Shown here piece by piece: positions 1 through 7,542 of a stretch of DNA of 11,230 nt. The notes under the pieces are model-generated. The model saw nothing but the letters and a program-made list of their open reading frames with translations. It ran no database searches and was not told the origin of the DNA. Numbering within the stretch: position 1 is the stretch's first letter; each line of letters begins with the position of its first letter. The stretch spans positions 1-11,230 of the forward strand of contig CATPBU010000169.1 in the NCBI GenBank assembly GCA_955652455.1. The letters are read 5' to 3'. A program made the translations under genes and the position numbers. The stretch is from Candidatus Dormiibacterota bacterium (GTDB taxonomy: Bacteria > Chloroflexota > Dormibacteria > UBA8260).

Positions 1-1
1 C

Positions 2-460
2 AAGATCGCCATGGGGGCGCTGAACCGCGGCCGCATGAGCCTGGCCGCCGGCTGCGTCGGCATCTGCCGCGGCTGCCTCGACGAGTCGGTCGCCTATGCC
101 AAGGACAGGGAGCAGTTCGGCAAGCCGATCGCGGGCCACCAGCTGGTCCAGGAGATGATCGCCGACATCGCGGTCGACGCCGACGCGGCACGCGCGCTCA
201 CCTGGGTTGTGGCCGACCTCGCCGACGCCGGCGAGCGGTTCGAGCTGGCCGCGAGCAAGGCCAAGTACTTCGCCAGCGAGGCCGCGGTGCGCTGTGCCAA
301 CCGCGCGCTGCAGGTGTTCGGCGGCTACGGCTACATCGACGAGTATCCCGTTGGAAAGTACCTGCGTGACGCGCGGGTGACCACGCTGTACGAGGGCACC
401 AGCCAGATCCAGAAGCTGATCATCGGGCAGGCTTTGACCGGGGTCAGCGCGTTCGCCTGA
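2..460 (+). CDS. Acyl-CoA dehydrogenase, C-terminal part (5' end outside window)
   Basis: This is the C-terminal all-helical domain of a flavin-dependent acyl-CoA dehydrogenase, which introduces the alpha-beta double bond of an acyl-CoA and passes electrons to ETF. The reading frame is open to the left edge, so the methionine at base 11 is probably internal; a full family member has about 380-400 residues and only about 150 are here. Visible hallmarks are AYAKDREQFGKPI, the FGGYGY segment of the FAD-binding region, and LYEGTSQIQ near the end, whose Glu aligns with the catalytic base of medium-chain-type enzymes. It ends 16 bp from the convergent MaoC-like gene. With the MaoC-like hydratase and FabG-like SDR opposite, it would supply the first oxidation of a beta-oxidation-like cycle. 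The family is certain; the substrate cannot be read from this fragment. Confidence 0.93.
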   Translation, partial: KIAMGALNRGRMSLAAGCVGICRGCLDESVAYAKDREQFGKPIAGHQLVQEMIADIAVDADAARALTWVVADLADAGERFELAASKAKYFASEAAVRCANRALQVFGGYGYIDEYPVGKYLRDARVTTLYEGTSQIQKLIIGQALTGVSAFA

Positions 461-484
461 GCGGAAAGCGCCGTGTTCAGGCGA
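453..484. terminator. Convergent stop-codon-spanning inverted repeat, candidate bidirectional terminator
   Basis: TCGCCTGA (453-460) and TCAGGCGA (477-484) are a perfect 8-bp inverted repeat around a 16-base spacer, and the stem can gain a few G-U or G-C pairs inward. The left arm contains the acyl-CoA dehydrogenase stop codon and the right arm the MaoC stop codon. There is no T tract on either side, so this is not a classical intrinsic terminator. A hairpin stop or RNA 3' end protection for both convergent transcripts is inferred from position. Confidence 0.45.
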
Positions 485-929
485 TGAAGCGGGTCACCAG
501 GTCGGCGACGCAACAAGGTTTCTCGCTGTCGGCCAGCTCCACGACGACGTGCGTGACAACCTGGAGACCACCGGGCACAGCCTCCGCGCTGTCGAGTCGC
601 ACCGAAGCCCGCACACTGCCGCCGCTGCGCAGCGGTTCTGGGAAGCGCACGCGGTTGGCTCCGTAGTTGATCGCCATGCGCACCCCGCCCACCGCATAGA
701 CCTCGTGCACCAGCACCGGGGTCAGCGCCAGCGTCAGGAAGCCATGCGCAATCGTGTGCCCGAATGGACCCTCGGCCGCCCGCACGACGTCGGTGTGAAT
801 CCATTGGTGATCGCCCGTGGCTTGCGCGAAGGCCGTGATCTGCGCCTGGTCGACCACGTGCCAGTCGCTGACGCCGAGCTCCTCACCCACCGCCGCCACC
901 ACCTCGTCGAGCGATTCGAAGTGACGCAT
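477..929 (-). CDS. MaoC-like (R)-specific enoyl-CoA hydratase / 3-hydroxyacyl-thioester dehydratase
   Basis: A 150-residue single hot-dog-fold protein of the MaoC/hydratase-2 family, which adds water to trans-2-enoyl thioesters to give (R)-3-hydroxyacyl products, or runs the reverse. The hydratase-2 signature appears as ATGDHQWIHTD at about residues 37-47, with Asp40 and His45 as the expected catalytic pair, followed by PFGHTIAHGF. Overall it resembles mycobacterial HtdZ (Rv0130)-type proteins, compared from memory. I chose ATG at 929 because those relatives begin at this point (MRxFES) and a GGTGGGG purine-rich stretch lies 9 bases upstream. A GTG at 944 would add five residues and overlap the SDR gene. 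The start follows the SDR stop codon by one base (TGAcATG), which implies translational coupling. It is the last gene of the four-gene minus-strand operon. Confidence 0.9.
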   Translation of the reverse strand: MRHFESLDEVVAAVGEELGVSDWHVVDQAQITAFAQATGDHQWIHTDVVRAAEGPFGHTIAHGFLTLALTPVLVHEVYAVGGVRMAINYGANRVRFPEPLRSGGSVRASVRLDSAEAVPGGLQVVTHVVVELADSEKPCCVADLVTRFIA

Positions 930-930
930 G

Positions 931-1713
931 TCAGCGCGCCCCACCGTTGACGTACAGCGTCTGACCGCTCACGTACGAGGCGTCATCACTGGCCAGGAAG
1001 ACGATGACGGCGGCGACCTCGTCGGGTTGCCCCACCCGCCGCAGCGGCGTGCGTTCCGCCACCTCCTGCTGATGCTGCTCGACGGTTGCGCCGACGCGCT
1101 CGGCGGTCGCGGCGGTCATCGGAGTGGCGATGTACCCGGGCGCCACAGCGTTGACGGTGATGTTGAACGGACCCAGCTCGATCGCGAGCGTCGCGGTCAG
1201 GCCCTGGACGCCCGCTTTGGCGGCGGCGTAGTTGGCCTGGCCGCGGTTGCCCAATGCGGACCTGCTGCTCAGGTTGACGATGCGCCCGTACCTCGCCGCC
1301 ACCATGTGCTGCTGGGCGGCACGGCACATCAGGAAGACGCTGGTGAGGTTTACGTTCAACACCGTGGACCAGTCGTCATCGGATAGCTTAAATAGCAGGT
1401 TGTCGCGGGTGATACCGGCGTTGTTGACGAGAACATCGAGACGCCCGCATTCGGCGATCACGGCGTTGACCGCCGCTTCGACGCTCGAGCGCGACGACAC
1501 GTCGCAGTCGACCGCCAGGGCTCGGCCGCCGTCAGCGATGATCGAGTCGGCGGTGGCCGCACCGGCTCCCGCACTGCGTTCGAACAGGAACACCGTGGCA
1601 CCCTCGCCGGCGAGTCGGCGCGCGGTCGCCGCGCCGATCCCCTGGCCCGCACCGGTGACGATGGCGACGCGATCCAGGAAACGTCGCGCCGGGCCTGTGG
1701 CTGGATCACTCAC
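931..1713 (-). CDS. FabG-like short-chain dehydrogenase/reductase (3-oxoacyl reductase type)
   Basis: A 260-residue classical SDR. Seen: the TGAGQGIG nucleotide-binding loop at about 20-27, an acidic Glu at the end of the second strand (about residue 45, hinting at NAD(H)), NNAG at 97-100, Asn122 in NVNL, and the Ser149-Tyr162-Lys166 catalytic set within a FabG-like segment (GNRGQANYAAAKAG). The C-terminal SGQTLYVNGG is also FabG-like. It probably interconverts 3-oxoacyl and (R)-3-hydroxyacyl thioesters, matching the product stereochemistry of the MaoC hydratase translated next. Start: GTG at 1713, whose bases overlap the alcohol dehydrogenase stop codon (GTGA), with GAGGAG about 7 bases upstream. 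The frame stays open farther upstream, but that translation lies inside the dehydrogenase gene and looks like shadow sequence. Direction and exact substrate are inferred. Confidence 0.92.
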   Translation of the reverse strand: MSDPATGPARRFLDRVAIVTGAGQGIGAATARRLAGEGATVFLFERSAGAGAATADSIIADGGRALAVDCDVSSRSSVEAAVNAVIAECGRLDVLVNNAGITRDNLLFKLSDDDWSTVLNVNLTSVFLMCRAAQQHMVAARYGRIVNLSSRSALGNRGQANYAAAKAGVQGLTATLAIELGPFNITVNAVAPGYIATPMTAATAERVGATVEQHQQEVAERTPLRRVGQPDEVAAVIVFLASDDASYVSGQTLYVNGGAR

Positions 1714-2813
1714 GAATTGCTCTCCTCGAAAACGATGAGGCTGCGCGCGCCATGACCGGCAATCATGTCGGCAAACGCGTCCTCGATGTCGTCGAGAGTC
1801 AGGCGCCGTGTCACCAGCGCGCCGAGGTCGAGCCGGCCGGCTCGCACGTGATCGAGGAGAACCGGCACATCCGCGGCGGGGTCGGAGTTGCCGTACATGG
1901 AACCGCGGAGGGTGCGCGCGAAATACGCGACCTCGAGGGCGTTGAACGTCAGCGTGTCGGATCTCGAACCGAGGCCGACGATCGTGGCCCGGCCACCCCG
2001 GCGGGTCACCGACCAGGCGCTCCGGATCGTCTCCGCCAGGCCGACGCACTCGATGGCGTGGTCGGCGCCCCGGCCCTGGGTGAGCGCACGGACCCGTTTG
2101 CCCAAATCGGCGTCGGGCAGGAGGAAGTCGGTCGCTCCGAGGCTGCGGGCCAGATCCGCCTTGCCGGCTGCGCCATCCACCGCCACGATCGGGTCAGCCC
2201 CGGCGATCCGTGCACCCTGCACCGCGCAGAGGCCAACCCCGCCCAGACCGATAACCACCACCGACTCGCCTGCCCTGACGCCGGCCGCATGGTTCACCGC
2301 CCCGACTCCGGTGAGTACCGCGCAGCCGAGCAGAGCCGCCTCCTCGAGGTTGACGTCATCCGGGATGCGGATGCACGCCGCCTCCGCGACAACGGTCTCG
2401 GTCGAGAACGCCGCGACTCCCAGGCCGGGGTACACCGGCGTGCCGTCGTCGAGGTTCCCATACGCTTGCGCCCCGGCCCGGTCGGCGTGCGCGCAGAGAA
2501 ACGGCTCGCCACGGTCACACCACCAGCAGGCGCGACACGCCGGAGCCCAGTTGAGCAGCACGACGTCACCGGGGCTGAGGTCCCGCACCGCAGAACCGAC
2601 CTCGACGATGCGGCCGCACCCCTCATGCCCGAGGACCACCGGCGTGCTGTGCGTCAGGGTGCCGCGCGCCAACGAGAGGTCGGAGTGACAAACCCCGGTG
2701 GCGATCAAGCGGACACGCACCTGGTTCGCGCCCGGGTCGGGGAGCGTGACCTCCTCGACGCGGAGTGGCGTCCCGGTTGCACGCAGCACCGCGGCGCGCA
2801 CGCGCGTGGTCAC
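1710..2813 (-). CDS. Zinc-dependent alcohol dehydrogenase, class III/NDMA-type MDR family
   Basis: A 367-residue medium-chain zinc alcohol dehydrogenase, expected to oxidise an alcohol to an aldehyde in the cytosol. Catalytic zinc ligands are visible as Cys42 (GVCHSD), His63-Glu64 (GHEG) and Cys164 (LLGCAVLTG). The structural zinc site is Cys93, 96, 99 and 107 with CxxCxxCx7C spacing. The Rossmann motif is GLGGVG at about 189-194, with Asp213 ending the next strand, which favours NAD+. The overall form resembles actinobacterial NDMA-dependent or mycothiol-related dehydrogenases, but I cannot separate subfamilies. The open frame runs far upstream, yet homology begins at about GTG 2813, and that GTG overlaps the aldehyde dehydrogenase stop codon as GTGA. 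There is no clear Shine-Dalgarno, which fits coupled translation. It pairs naturally with the aldehyde dehydrogenase immediately upstream. Confidence 0.92.
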   Translation of the reverse strand: MTTRVRAAVLRATGTPLRVEEVTLPDPGANQVRVRLIATGVCHSDLSLARGTLTHSTPVVLGHEGCGRIVEVGSAVRDLSPGDVVLLNWAPACRACWWCDRGEPFLCAHADRAGAQAYGNLDDGTPVYPGLGVAAFSTETVVAEAACIRIPDDVNLEEAALLGCAVLTGVGAVNHAAGVRAGESVVVIGLGGVGLCAVQGARIAGADPIVAVDGAAGKADLARSLGATDFLLPDADLGKRVRALTQGRGADHAIECVGLAETIRSAWSVTRRGGRATIVGLGSRSDTLTFNALEVAYFARTLRGSMYGNSDPAADVPVLLDHVRAGRLDLGALVTRRLTLDDIEDAFADMIAGHGARSLIVFEESNS

Positions 2814-4231
2814 GGCAGCTGCACCGATTTGACCAGCAGGAACTCCTCGAGACCCTGGCGCCCGAGCTCGCGGCCGTTGCCCGACTGCTTGTAGCCCCCG
2901 AAGGGTGCGCTCGGGTTGAAGCGAGCGCCGTTGATGTCCACCTGTCCGGTGCGCAAACGACGGGCGACGCGCATGGCGTGGTCGACGTCGATCGACCACA
3001 CCGCGCCTGCCAGCCCGTAGTCGGTGTGGTTGGCGATGCGCACCGCGTCGTCCTCGTCCTGGTAGCGGATGATGGCGAGGACCGGTCCGAAGATCTCCTC
3101 CTGGGCGATGGTCGCCTCCGGGTCGACGTCCGCGAAGACCGTGGGTGCGACGTAGTAGCCACGCTCGGGAAGACCGCCGGCGTTGCGTCCGCCGGTGACG
3201 ACGCGGGCGCCGTCGCTGACCCCACGCTCCATGTAGGCGTGCACACGGTCGCGCTGCGCGGCACTGGCGAGGGGTCCGAGCCGGGTGTGCGGGTCGTTCG
3301 GGTCGCCGACGGTATACGTTGCCGTCGCCGCCGTTGCGAGGTCCACCGCCTCGTCGTAACGCGACGCCGGCACCAGCATCCTCGTCCATGCTGTGCACGT
3401 CTGCCCCGAATTGAGAAAGCAGTTGGCCACACCCACCTTCACTGCTACGACGATGTCGGCGTCCTCGAGGATCAGGTTGGCCGACTTGCCACCGAGCTCG
3501 AGGGCCACGCGTTTGACCGTCTCCGCCGCCAGCGCGCCAACCCGCCGACCCGCGCGCGTCGAGCCGGTGAACGACACCATGTCGACGTCGCGGTGACTGG
3601 CGAGCGCCTCACCGACCACCTCGCCGGTACCAGACACCAGGTTGTACACCCCCGCGGGGAGCCCGATGCTCTCGGCGACTTCGGCGACGATGTAGGCCGT
3701 CAGAGGAGCCACCTCACTCGGCTTGTGCACCACGGTGCAGCCGGCCAGGAGAGCCGGCGCCAGCTTGGCGATGCTCTGGTGGAGCGGGTAGTTCCACGGG
3801 GTGATCGCGGCGACGACTCCGACCGGCTCGTGCAGGATCAGTGAGTTACCCACCGTCTCGGTCAGGTCGACGGCCGCGGCAAGGCCCACGTAGGCGCTCA
3901 GCACCAGCAGCGGCAGCCCGCTCTGCACGCTCATCGCGAGTTTCGCGGGCGCCCCCATCTCTGCCGTGATGGCATCGGCGATCTCCTGCTGTCGGGCCTG
4001 CAGGCCGTCACGCAACGCGGCGATGTAGCCGGCGCGCTCAGCGACCGGAGTGACCGACCAGCCGGGGAACGCCAGGCGCGCGGCCGCCACAGCGCGATCC
4101 ACGTCCTCCGCGGTGCCGTCGGGGACCTGGGCGATGACCATCTCGGTCGTCGGGTTCTCCACGGCAATCCCGCGTTCGCCGGTGGAGATGACCCACGTGC
4201 CGTCAACGAACTGGCACTCCGAGTGTCGCAC
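2810..4231 (-). CDS. NAD(P)+-dependent aldehyde dehydrogenase
   Basis: A 473-residue member of the aldehyde dehydrogenase superfamily, normal in length, oxidising an aldehyde to its acid. All catalytic landmarks are present: Asn147 in TPWNYPL, Lys170 and Glu173 in HKPSEVAP, the FTGST loop, general base Glu245 in LELGGKSAN, nucleophile Cys279 in NSGQTC, and EEIFGPV near the C-terminus. A Glu at position 173, next to the coenzyme ribose, suggests NAD+ preference. I place the start at GTG 4231 because GGAGGA (4238-4243) sits 6 bases upstream; the in-frame GTG at 4264 would only add residues encoded by the probable leader. It is the first gene of the operon, opposite the divergent SDR gene. Aldehyde substrate unknown; it probably takes the product of the alcohol dehydrogenase encoded next. 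Confidence 0.93.
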   Translation of the reverse strand: MRHSECQFVDGTWVISTGERGIAVENPTTEMVIAQVPDGTAEDVDRAVAAARLAFPGWSVTPVAERAGYIAALRDGLQARQQEIADAITAEMGAPAKLAMSVQSGLPLLVLSAYVGLAAAVDLTETVGNSLILHEPVGVVAAITPWNYPLHQSIAKLAPALLAGCTVVHKPSEVAPLTAYIVAEVAESIGLPAGVYNLVSGTGEVVGEALASHRDVDMVSFTGSTRAGRRVGALAAETVKRVALELGGKSANLILEDADIVVAVKVGVANCFLNSGQTCTAWTRMLVPASRYDEAVDLATAATATYTVGDPNDPHTRLGPLASAAQRDRVHAYMERGVSDGARVVTGGRNAGGLPERGYYVAPTVFADVDPEATIAQEEIFGPVLAIIRYQDEDDAVRIANHTDYGLAGAVWSIDVDHAMRVARRLRTGQVDINGARFNPSAPFGGYKQSGNGRELGRQGLEEFLLVKSVQLP

Positions 4232-4237
4232 GCCGTG

Positions 4238-4243
4238 TCCTCC
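4238..4243 (-). promoter_or_regulatory. Ribosome binding site fixing the aldehyde dehydrogenase start
   Basis: On the minus strand this reads GGAGGA, 6 bases before GTG 4231. It decides between this start and the in-frame GTG at 4264, which has no such site. Confidence 0.75.
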
Positions 4244-4260
4244 GTGGATGTCGCGCAGGC

Positions 4261-4266
4261 ACACTA
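4261..4266 (-). promoter_or_regulatory. Candidate -10 element for the catabolic operon
   Basis: On the minus strand the hexamer reads TAGTGT, matching the actinobacterial TANNNT pattern. Transcription would begin near 4254, giving a leader of about 20-25 bases that contains the GGAGGA site. No convincing -35 hexamer is visible. It shares the 80-bp divergent region with the candidate promoter of the plus-strand SDR gene. Confidence 0.35.
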
Positions 4267-4273
4267 CCGGACC

Positions 4274-4289
4274 GCGCCGGGCAGGGCGC
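4274..4289. repeat. Inverted repeat between divergent promoters, possible operator
   Basis: GCGCC (4274-4278) and GGCGC (4285-4289) form an inverted repeat with a 6-base spacer, lying between the two candidate -10 boxes of the divergent operons. A local regulator could control both sides from here. Short GC-rich repeats arise often by chance in such DNA, and no regulator gene is in the window. Confidence 0.2.
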
Positions 4290-4299
4290 TCCGCCTCGG

Positions 4300-4305
4300 T
4301 AGAGT
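4300..4305 (+). promoter_or_regulatory. Candidate -10 element giving a leaderless SDR/F420 operon transcript
   Basis: TAGAGT matches the TANNNT -10 pattern and ends 6 bases before GTG 4312, so the first transcribed base would fall at or beside the start codon. There is no Shine-Dalgarno, which fits a leaderless mRNA. No clear -35 is visible. Confidence 0.4.
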
Positions 4306-4311
4306 AGCCCG

Positions 4312-5097
4312 GTGGAAGTCTCCGGCCGCGTCGTCATCGTCACCGGTGGCGGCAGCGGCATCGGCGCCGCATTGTGTCGTGCTTTCGCCACGGCCGGCGC
4401 GGCCGCGGTGGTCGTTGCCGACCTCAATGGCGCCGGCGCAGAGGCCGTCGCGCGCGAGGTGAACGGTGTCGCTGTCACGACCGACGTGACCGACGAGTCC
4501 GCGGTGGACGCCCTGGTTGGGTTGGCGGTCGAACGGCACGGGCGCGTCGACATCTACTGCTCGAACGCGGGCATAGCCTTCGGCGGTGGTCCCGAAGCTC
4601 GCGACGAGGCGTGGCAGAGGAGCTGGGAGGTTCATCTCATGGCTCATGTCTACGCGGCGCGCGCGGTACTACCGGCGATGCTCGAGCGTGGTGAGGGGTA
4701 CATCCTCGGCACGGTGTCGGCGGCCGGGCTCATCAACCATGTCGCTGCAGCTCCGTACGCGGTCACCAAGGCTGCTGGCCTCTCCTTCCTCGAATGGCTC
4801 GCCATCGCGTACGGGACGCAGGGCATCCGCGTCTCGGCCCTCTGCCCGCAGGGCGTGCGTACGCCGATGCTCGCTCTGGCCGGCGAGAAGGACTTCCTCT
4901 TCGCGGGAGCGCTCGAACCTGACGCCGTCGCCGCGCACGTGCTCGAGGGGCTTCGGCACGAGACGTTCCTGATCCTTCCCCACCCCGAGGTGCGCGAATT
5001 CTTCGCCCGCAAGGCGTCCGACTACGACCGCTGGCTGCGTGGCATGCAACGGCTGCGGGAGAGCGTCGTCTCGGACCACTGGAGACGAGGTGACTGA
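4312..5097 (+). CDS. Short-chain dehydrogenase/reductase with altered active-site Asn
   Basis: A 261-residue classical SDR with TGGGSGIG at 11-18 and Asp37 after the second strand (NAD(H) preference). The catalytic Ser136, Tyr149 and Lys153 have normal spacing. Two deviations stand out: the usual NNAG is SNAG (84-87), and the Asn of the Asn-Ser-Tyr-Lys tetrad (normally in an NxxG-like segment) is replaced by His108 in EVHLMAH. The tail beyond residue 220 ([22 protein letters not shown]) resembles a group of actinobacterial SDRs often found near lipid-degradation genes; this is from memory. GTG 4312 is chosen because it begins just before the first beta strand and sits at the expected start site of a leaderless transcript. 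It opens the plus-strand run and overlaps the next gene by 8 bases. Substrate unknown. Confidence 0.88.
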   Translation: MEVSGRVVIVTGGGSGIGAALCRAFATAGAAAVVVADLNGAGAEAVAREVNGVAVTTDVTDESAVDALVGLAVERHGRVDIYCSNAGIAFGGGPEARDEAWQRSWEVHLMAHVYAARAVLPAMLERGEGYILGTVSAAGLINHVAAAPYAVTKAAGLSFLEWLAIAYGTQGIRVSALCPQGVRTPMLALAGEKDFLFAGALEPDAVAAHVLEGLRHETFLILPHPEVREFFARKASDYDRWLRGMQRLRESVVSDHWRRGD

Positions 5098-5518
5098 GGT
5101 GGCCGACTGGAACGCGAAGATCATCGACGAGTTCCGCGCCAATCAGGGACGCGTCGGCGGGCCGTTCGAGGGCGCGCCGATGGCACTTCTCCATCACCGT
5201 GGCCGAAAGAGTGGGCGGAACTACGTATCGCCGACGATGTACCTGGCATCCGGCGACGACGACCGGGTGATGTACGTTTTCGCCACCAAGAGCGGCGCCT
5301 CGGAAAACCCGAGCTGGTATTACAACCTCCTTGCCGCGGGCACGGCTGAGGTCGAGGTCGGCACGGAGACGTTCCGGGTGACTGCCACCGAGCTGACCGG
5401 TGCTGATCGCGACCGCGTCTATGCCGAGCAGGCACGCCGGATCCCCGCCTTCGGCGAGTACGAGAAGAAGACGGCGGGGATCCGCACCATCCCGGTGCTC
5501 GCCCTTCGCCGCGCGTGA
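5090..5518 (+). CDS. Ddn-like deazaflavin (F420)-dependent nitroreductase-family protein (FDOR-A)
   Basis: A protein of about 142 residues of the FDOR-A/DUF385 family, split-barrel proteins typified by mycobacterial Ddn that use reduced F420 to reduce quinones, nitroaromatics or other electron-poor compounds. Diagnostic segments are DWNAKIIDEFRANQGRVGGPFEG at the N-terminus (split across the first 25 or so residues), HHRGRKSG with the basic residues that meet the F420 tail phosphate, and the SGASENPSWYYNL motif. Length matches Ddn (about 150). GTG 5090 has GGAG (5081-5084) 5 bases upstream and overlaps the SDR end; GTG 5099 is a possible alternative start. The physiological substrate is unknown. 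Its position directly before cofD strengthens the F420 assignment. Confidence 0.9.
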   Translation: MTEVADWNAKIIDEFRANQGRVGGPFEGAPMALLHHRGRKSGRNYVSPTMYLASGDDDRVMYVFATKSGASENPSWYYNLLAAGTAEVEVGTETFRVTATELTGADRDRVYAEQARRIPAFGEYEKKTAGIRTIPVLALRRA

Positions 5519-5534
5519 GACCGAACGCAGCCCG

Positions 5535-6485
5535 GTGAACCCGCAGCGCATCGTTGTTCTCGCCGGTGGTGTCGGCGCTGCCCGATTCCTGCAGGGAGTG
5601 ACCGCCGCCCTGGCGGTGAGGGACCTGACCATCGTCGGCAACGTCGCCGACGACACGGAAATCCTTGGCCTGCACATCTCACCGGATCTGGACACGGTCA
5701 TGTACACGCTCACCGGGGAGATCGACGAGGACCGCGGCTGGGGGGTCCGTAACGACAGCATCCGTGCGTTGGAGCGCGCGCGATCGCTTGGAGCGGACGC
5801 ATGGTTCTGGCTCGGTGACCTCGACCTCGGCCTGCACCTGACCCGTACAACCTGGCTGGACGCGGGCGTGCCGCTCAGCGCGGTGACGGCGCGCCTCTGC
5901 GCGGCGCTCGGCCTGGTTGACCGTCTGCTGCCGAGCACGGACGACCGCTTTCGGACGGTGATCGACACGCCCGGTGGCGAACTCGACTTCCAGACCTACT
6001 ACGTGCGGCACGGCCACCGGGACGAGGTTGTGGGGATCCGTTTCAACGGCGCCCAAACGGCCACCCCGGCGCCTGGCGTTCTCGACGCCGTCCTCGCGGC
6101 CCAGGCGGTCATCATCGCGCCGTCCAATCCGCTGATCTCGATCGGACCCATCCTCGCTGTACCGGGCATCAGAGAGGCTCTGATGAAGCGCACGGTTCCC
6201 TGCGTCGCGGTGAGCCCGATCGTCGGGGGAGCGGCGCTGCGCGGTCCCGCGGCTACGATGCTGCGCGCTCTCGGCCATCAGGCATCGCCGCTGGGAGTCG
6301 CCGACCTCTACAGCGGCCTCATCGACGCTATGGTGATTGACGATGTCGACCGCGCTGCGTCCGCCGAGCTCGAACGGCGAGGAGTGAAGGCTGTGGTCAC
6401 GGACACGATCATGCGCGACGCTCCGGCGCGGAGGCGTCTCGCCGTGGTGGCGCTCGAGGCTGCCGGCATCAGCGCGGGCGCGTGA
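5535..6485 (+). CDS. cofD: CofD/FbiA-type 2-phospho-L-lactate (or phosphoenolpyruvate) transferase of F420 biosynthesis
   Basis: A 316-residue CofD-family enzyme that attaches the phospho-lactyl or phospho-enolpyruvyl group to the deazaflavin Fo, yielding F420-0 or dehydro-F420-0. In actinobacteria the donor is thought to be the phosphoenolpyruvate-derived form (FbiA). Key motifs: GGVGAARFLQG at 11-21, NVADDTE at 36-42 with the metal-binding Asp pair, LHISPDLDTVMYTL at 46-59, WLGDLDLGLHL, and SNPLISIGPIL followed by VPGIREAL, a family hallmark. GTG 5535 places the first strand at the proper distance; the frame is open farther upstream but overlaps the preceding gene. The upstream gap is 16 bases with no strong ribosome site. 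No CofE/FbiB or CofC homologue is adjacent, so the remaining steps must be encoded elsewhere. Confidence 0.94.
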   Translation: MNPQRIVVLAGGVGAARFLQGVTAALAVRDLTIVGNVADDTEILGLHISPDLDTVMYTLTGEIDEDRGWGVRNDSIRALERARSLGADAWFWLGDLDLGLHLTRTTWLDAGVPLSAVTARLCAALGLVDRLLPSTDDRFRTVIDTPGGELDFQTYYVRHGHRDEVVGIRFNGAQTATPAPGVLDAVLAAQAVIIAPSNPLISIGPILAVPGIREALMKRTVPCVAVSPIVGGAALRGPAATMLRALGHQASPLGVADLYSGLIDAMVIDDVDRAASAELERRGVKAVVTDTIMRDAPARRRLAVVALEAAGISAGA

Positions 6486-6513
6486 CCGTCAACGATATCG
6501 CCGGGCGCCGTCG

Positions 6514-7539
6514 ATGAAGCTCGGGGTGATGCTCGGGTACTGGGGCAGCCGTCCCGATCCCGCCACCAAGGACCTGGTGCTCGAGGCCGAGCGCCTCGGC
6601 TACGACTCGGTGTGGACGGCCGAAGCCTACGGCTCCGATGCGCTCACACCTCTGGCCTGGTACGGGGCATACACCAAGCGCATCCGCCTCGGGTCAGCCG
6701 TGATGCAGATGTCCGCCCGCGCACCGGCGGCGACGGCGATGGCGGCGCTGACACTCGACCATCTCTGCGGTGGTCGATTCGTCCTCGGGCTTGGAGTCTC
6801 CGGACCGCAGGTTGTTGAGGGTTGGTACGGGCAGCCGTTTGCCCGGCCGCTGGCTCGCACGCGCGAATACGTCGACATCGTGCGCCGCATCCTTGCGCGT
6901 GACGAGCCGGTTCGCAATCAAGGGCCGCACTACCCGCTGCCGTACCCCGGCGGAACGGGTCTCGGCAAACCACTGCGGTCCACGGTGCATCCGCTGCGCG
7001 CTGACCTGCCCATCTTTCTCGGGACCGAGGGGCCGAGGAACATCGCGCTCACTGCGGAGATCGCGGATGGCTGGTTGGCAGCTTTCTATTCGCCGCGGGA
7101 CGACGCGGAACAGCGTGCAGCCCTGGCCGAGGGATTCGCGCGGCCGGATGCGCGCCGCGATCCGGCGGACTTCGAGATCGCGGCAATGGTGTCCGTTGTC
7201 GTCGACGACGACATCGAGCACGCCTGCGATCAGTTGAGACCGGGCCTGGCCCTGTACATCGGTGGGATGGGCGCGCGGGGAACGAACTTTCACTTCAACG
7301 TGATCGCACGGATGGGTTTCGAGGAGGCCGCCCTCGAGGTCCAGAGGCTCTACCTCGCTGGGCAGCGCAAAGCTGCGGCCGCCGCCGTGCCGACGGCACT
7401 CGTCGAGCGGCTCAACCTGGTCGGACCGGTGGCGAAGATCCGCGAGGAGATCGACGAGTGGAAGCGCTCGCCGGTGACCACGCTTCTGGTGCGTGCCAAT
7501 CCGCAGAGCGTGAGGGTCCTTCCCGACCTGATGACCTGA
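6514..7539 (+). CDS. LLM-class F420-dependent oxidoreductase
   Basis: A 341-residue luciferase-like (TIM-barrel) oxidoreductase of the F420-using branch, similar in overall form to mycobacterial Rv3520c-type proteins (compared from memory). Visible features: an N-terminal MKLGVMLGYWG strand, EAERLGYDSVWTAEAYGSDA, the IRLGSAVMQM strand, LCGGRFVLGLGVSGPQVVEGWYG, PIFLGTEGPRN and EIADGWLA, which line the cofactor pocket in this superfamily. Length is normal. The ATG at 6514 follows cofD by 28 bases without a clear Shine-Dalgarno; it begins right at the first beta strand. Adjacency to cofD and a Ddn-like gene supports F420 rather than FMN. Substrate unknown; relatives act on alcohols, ketones and unsaturated compounds. 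Confidence 0.92.
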   Translation: MKLGVMLGYWGSRPDPATKDLVLEAERLGYDSVWTAEAYGSDALTPLAWYGAYTKRIRLGSAVMQMSARAPAATAMAALTLDHLCGGRFVLGLGVSGPQVVEGWYGQPFARPLARTREYVDIVRRILARDEPVRNQGPHYPLPYPGGTGLGKPLRSTVHPLRADLPIFLGTEGPRNIALTAEIADGWLAAFYSPRDDAEQRAALAEGFARPDARRDPADFEIAAMVSVVVDDDIEHACDQLRPGLALYIGGMGARGTNFHFNVIARMGFEEAALEVQRLYLAGQRKAAAAAVPTALVERLNLVGPVAKIREEIDEWKRSPVTTLLVRANPQSVRVLPDLMT

Positions 7540-7542
7540 GTA

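Noticed and set aside
1714..2049. N-terminal extension of the FabG-like SDR reading frame
   Set aside because: Arg/His-rich shadow of the alcohol dehydrogenase gene. The GTGA overlap with GAGGAG upstream marks the real start at 1713.
1752..2894. 380-codon open frame opposite the alcohol dehydrogenase
   Set aside because: Same shadow effect; no recognisable domain, and the opposing gene is unambiguous.
2814..3398. Long N-terminal extension of the alcohol dehydrogenase reading frame
   Set aside because: The translation is Arg/Pro/His-rich with no domain and lies wholly inside the aldehyde dehydrogenase gene. Homology starts at GTG 2813.
2765..3844. 359-codon open frame opposite the aldehyde dehydrogenase
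   Set aside because: Antisense shadow typical of GC-rich DNA; the translation is Arg/His/Asp-rich and resembles nothing, while the opposite strand has every catalytic motif.
5400..5534. N-terminal extension of CofD
   Set aside because: The added residues are low-complexity and overlap the Ddn-like gene; CofD family proteins begin right before the GGVG motif.
4763..5968. 401-codon minus-strand frame across SDR, Ddn-like and cofD genes
   Set aside because: It spans three real genes on the other strand and its translation is Arg/Ser/Pro-rich without a domain.
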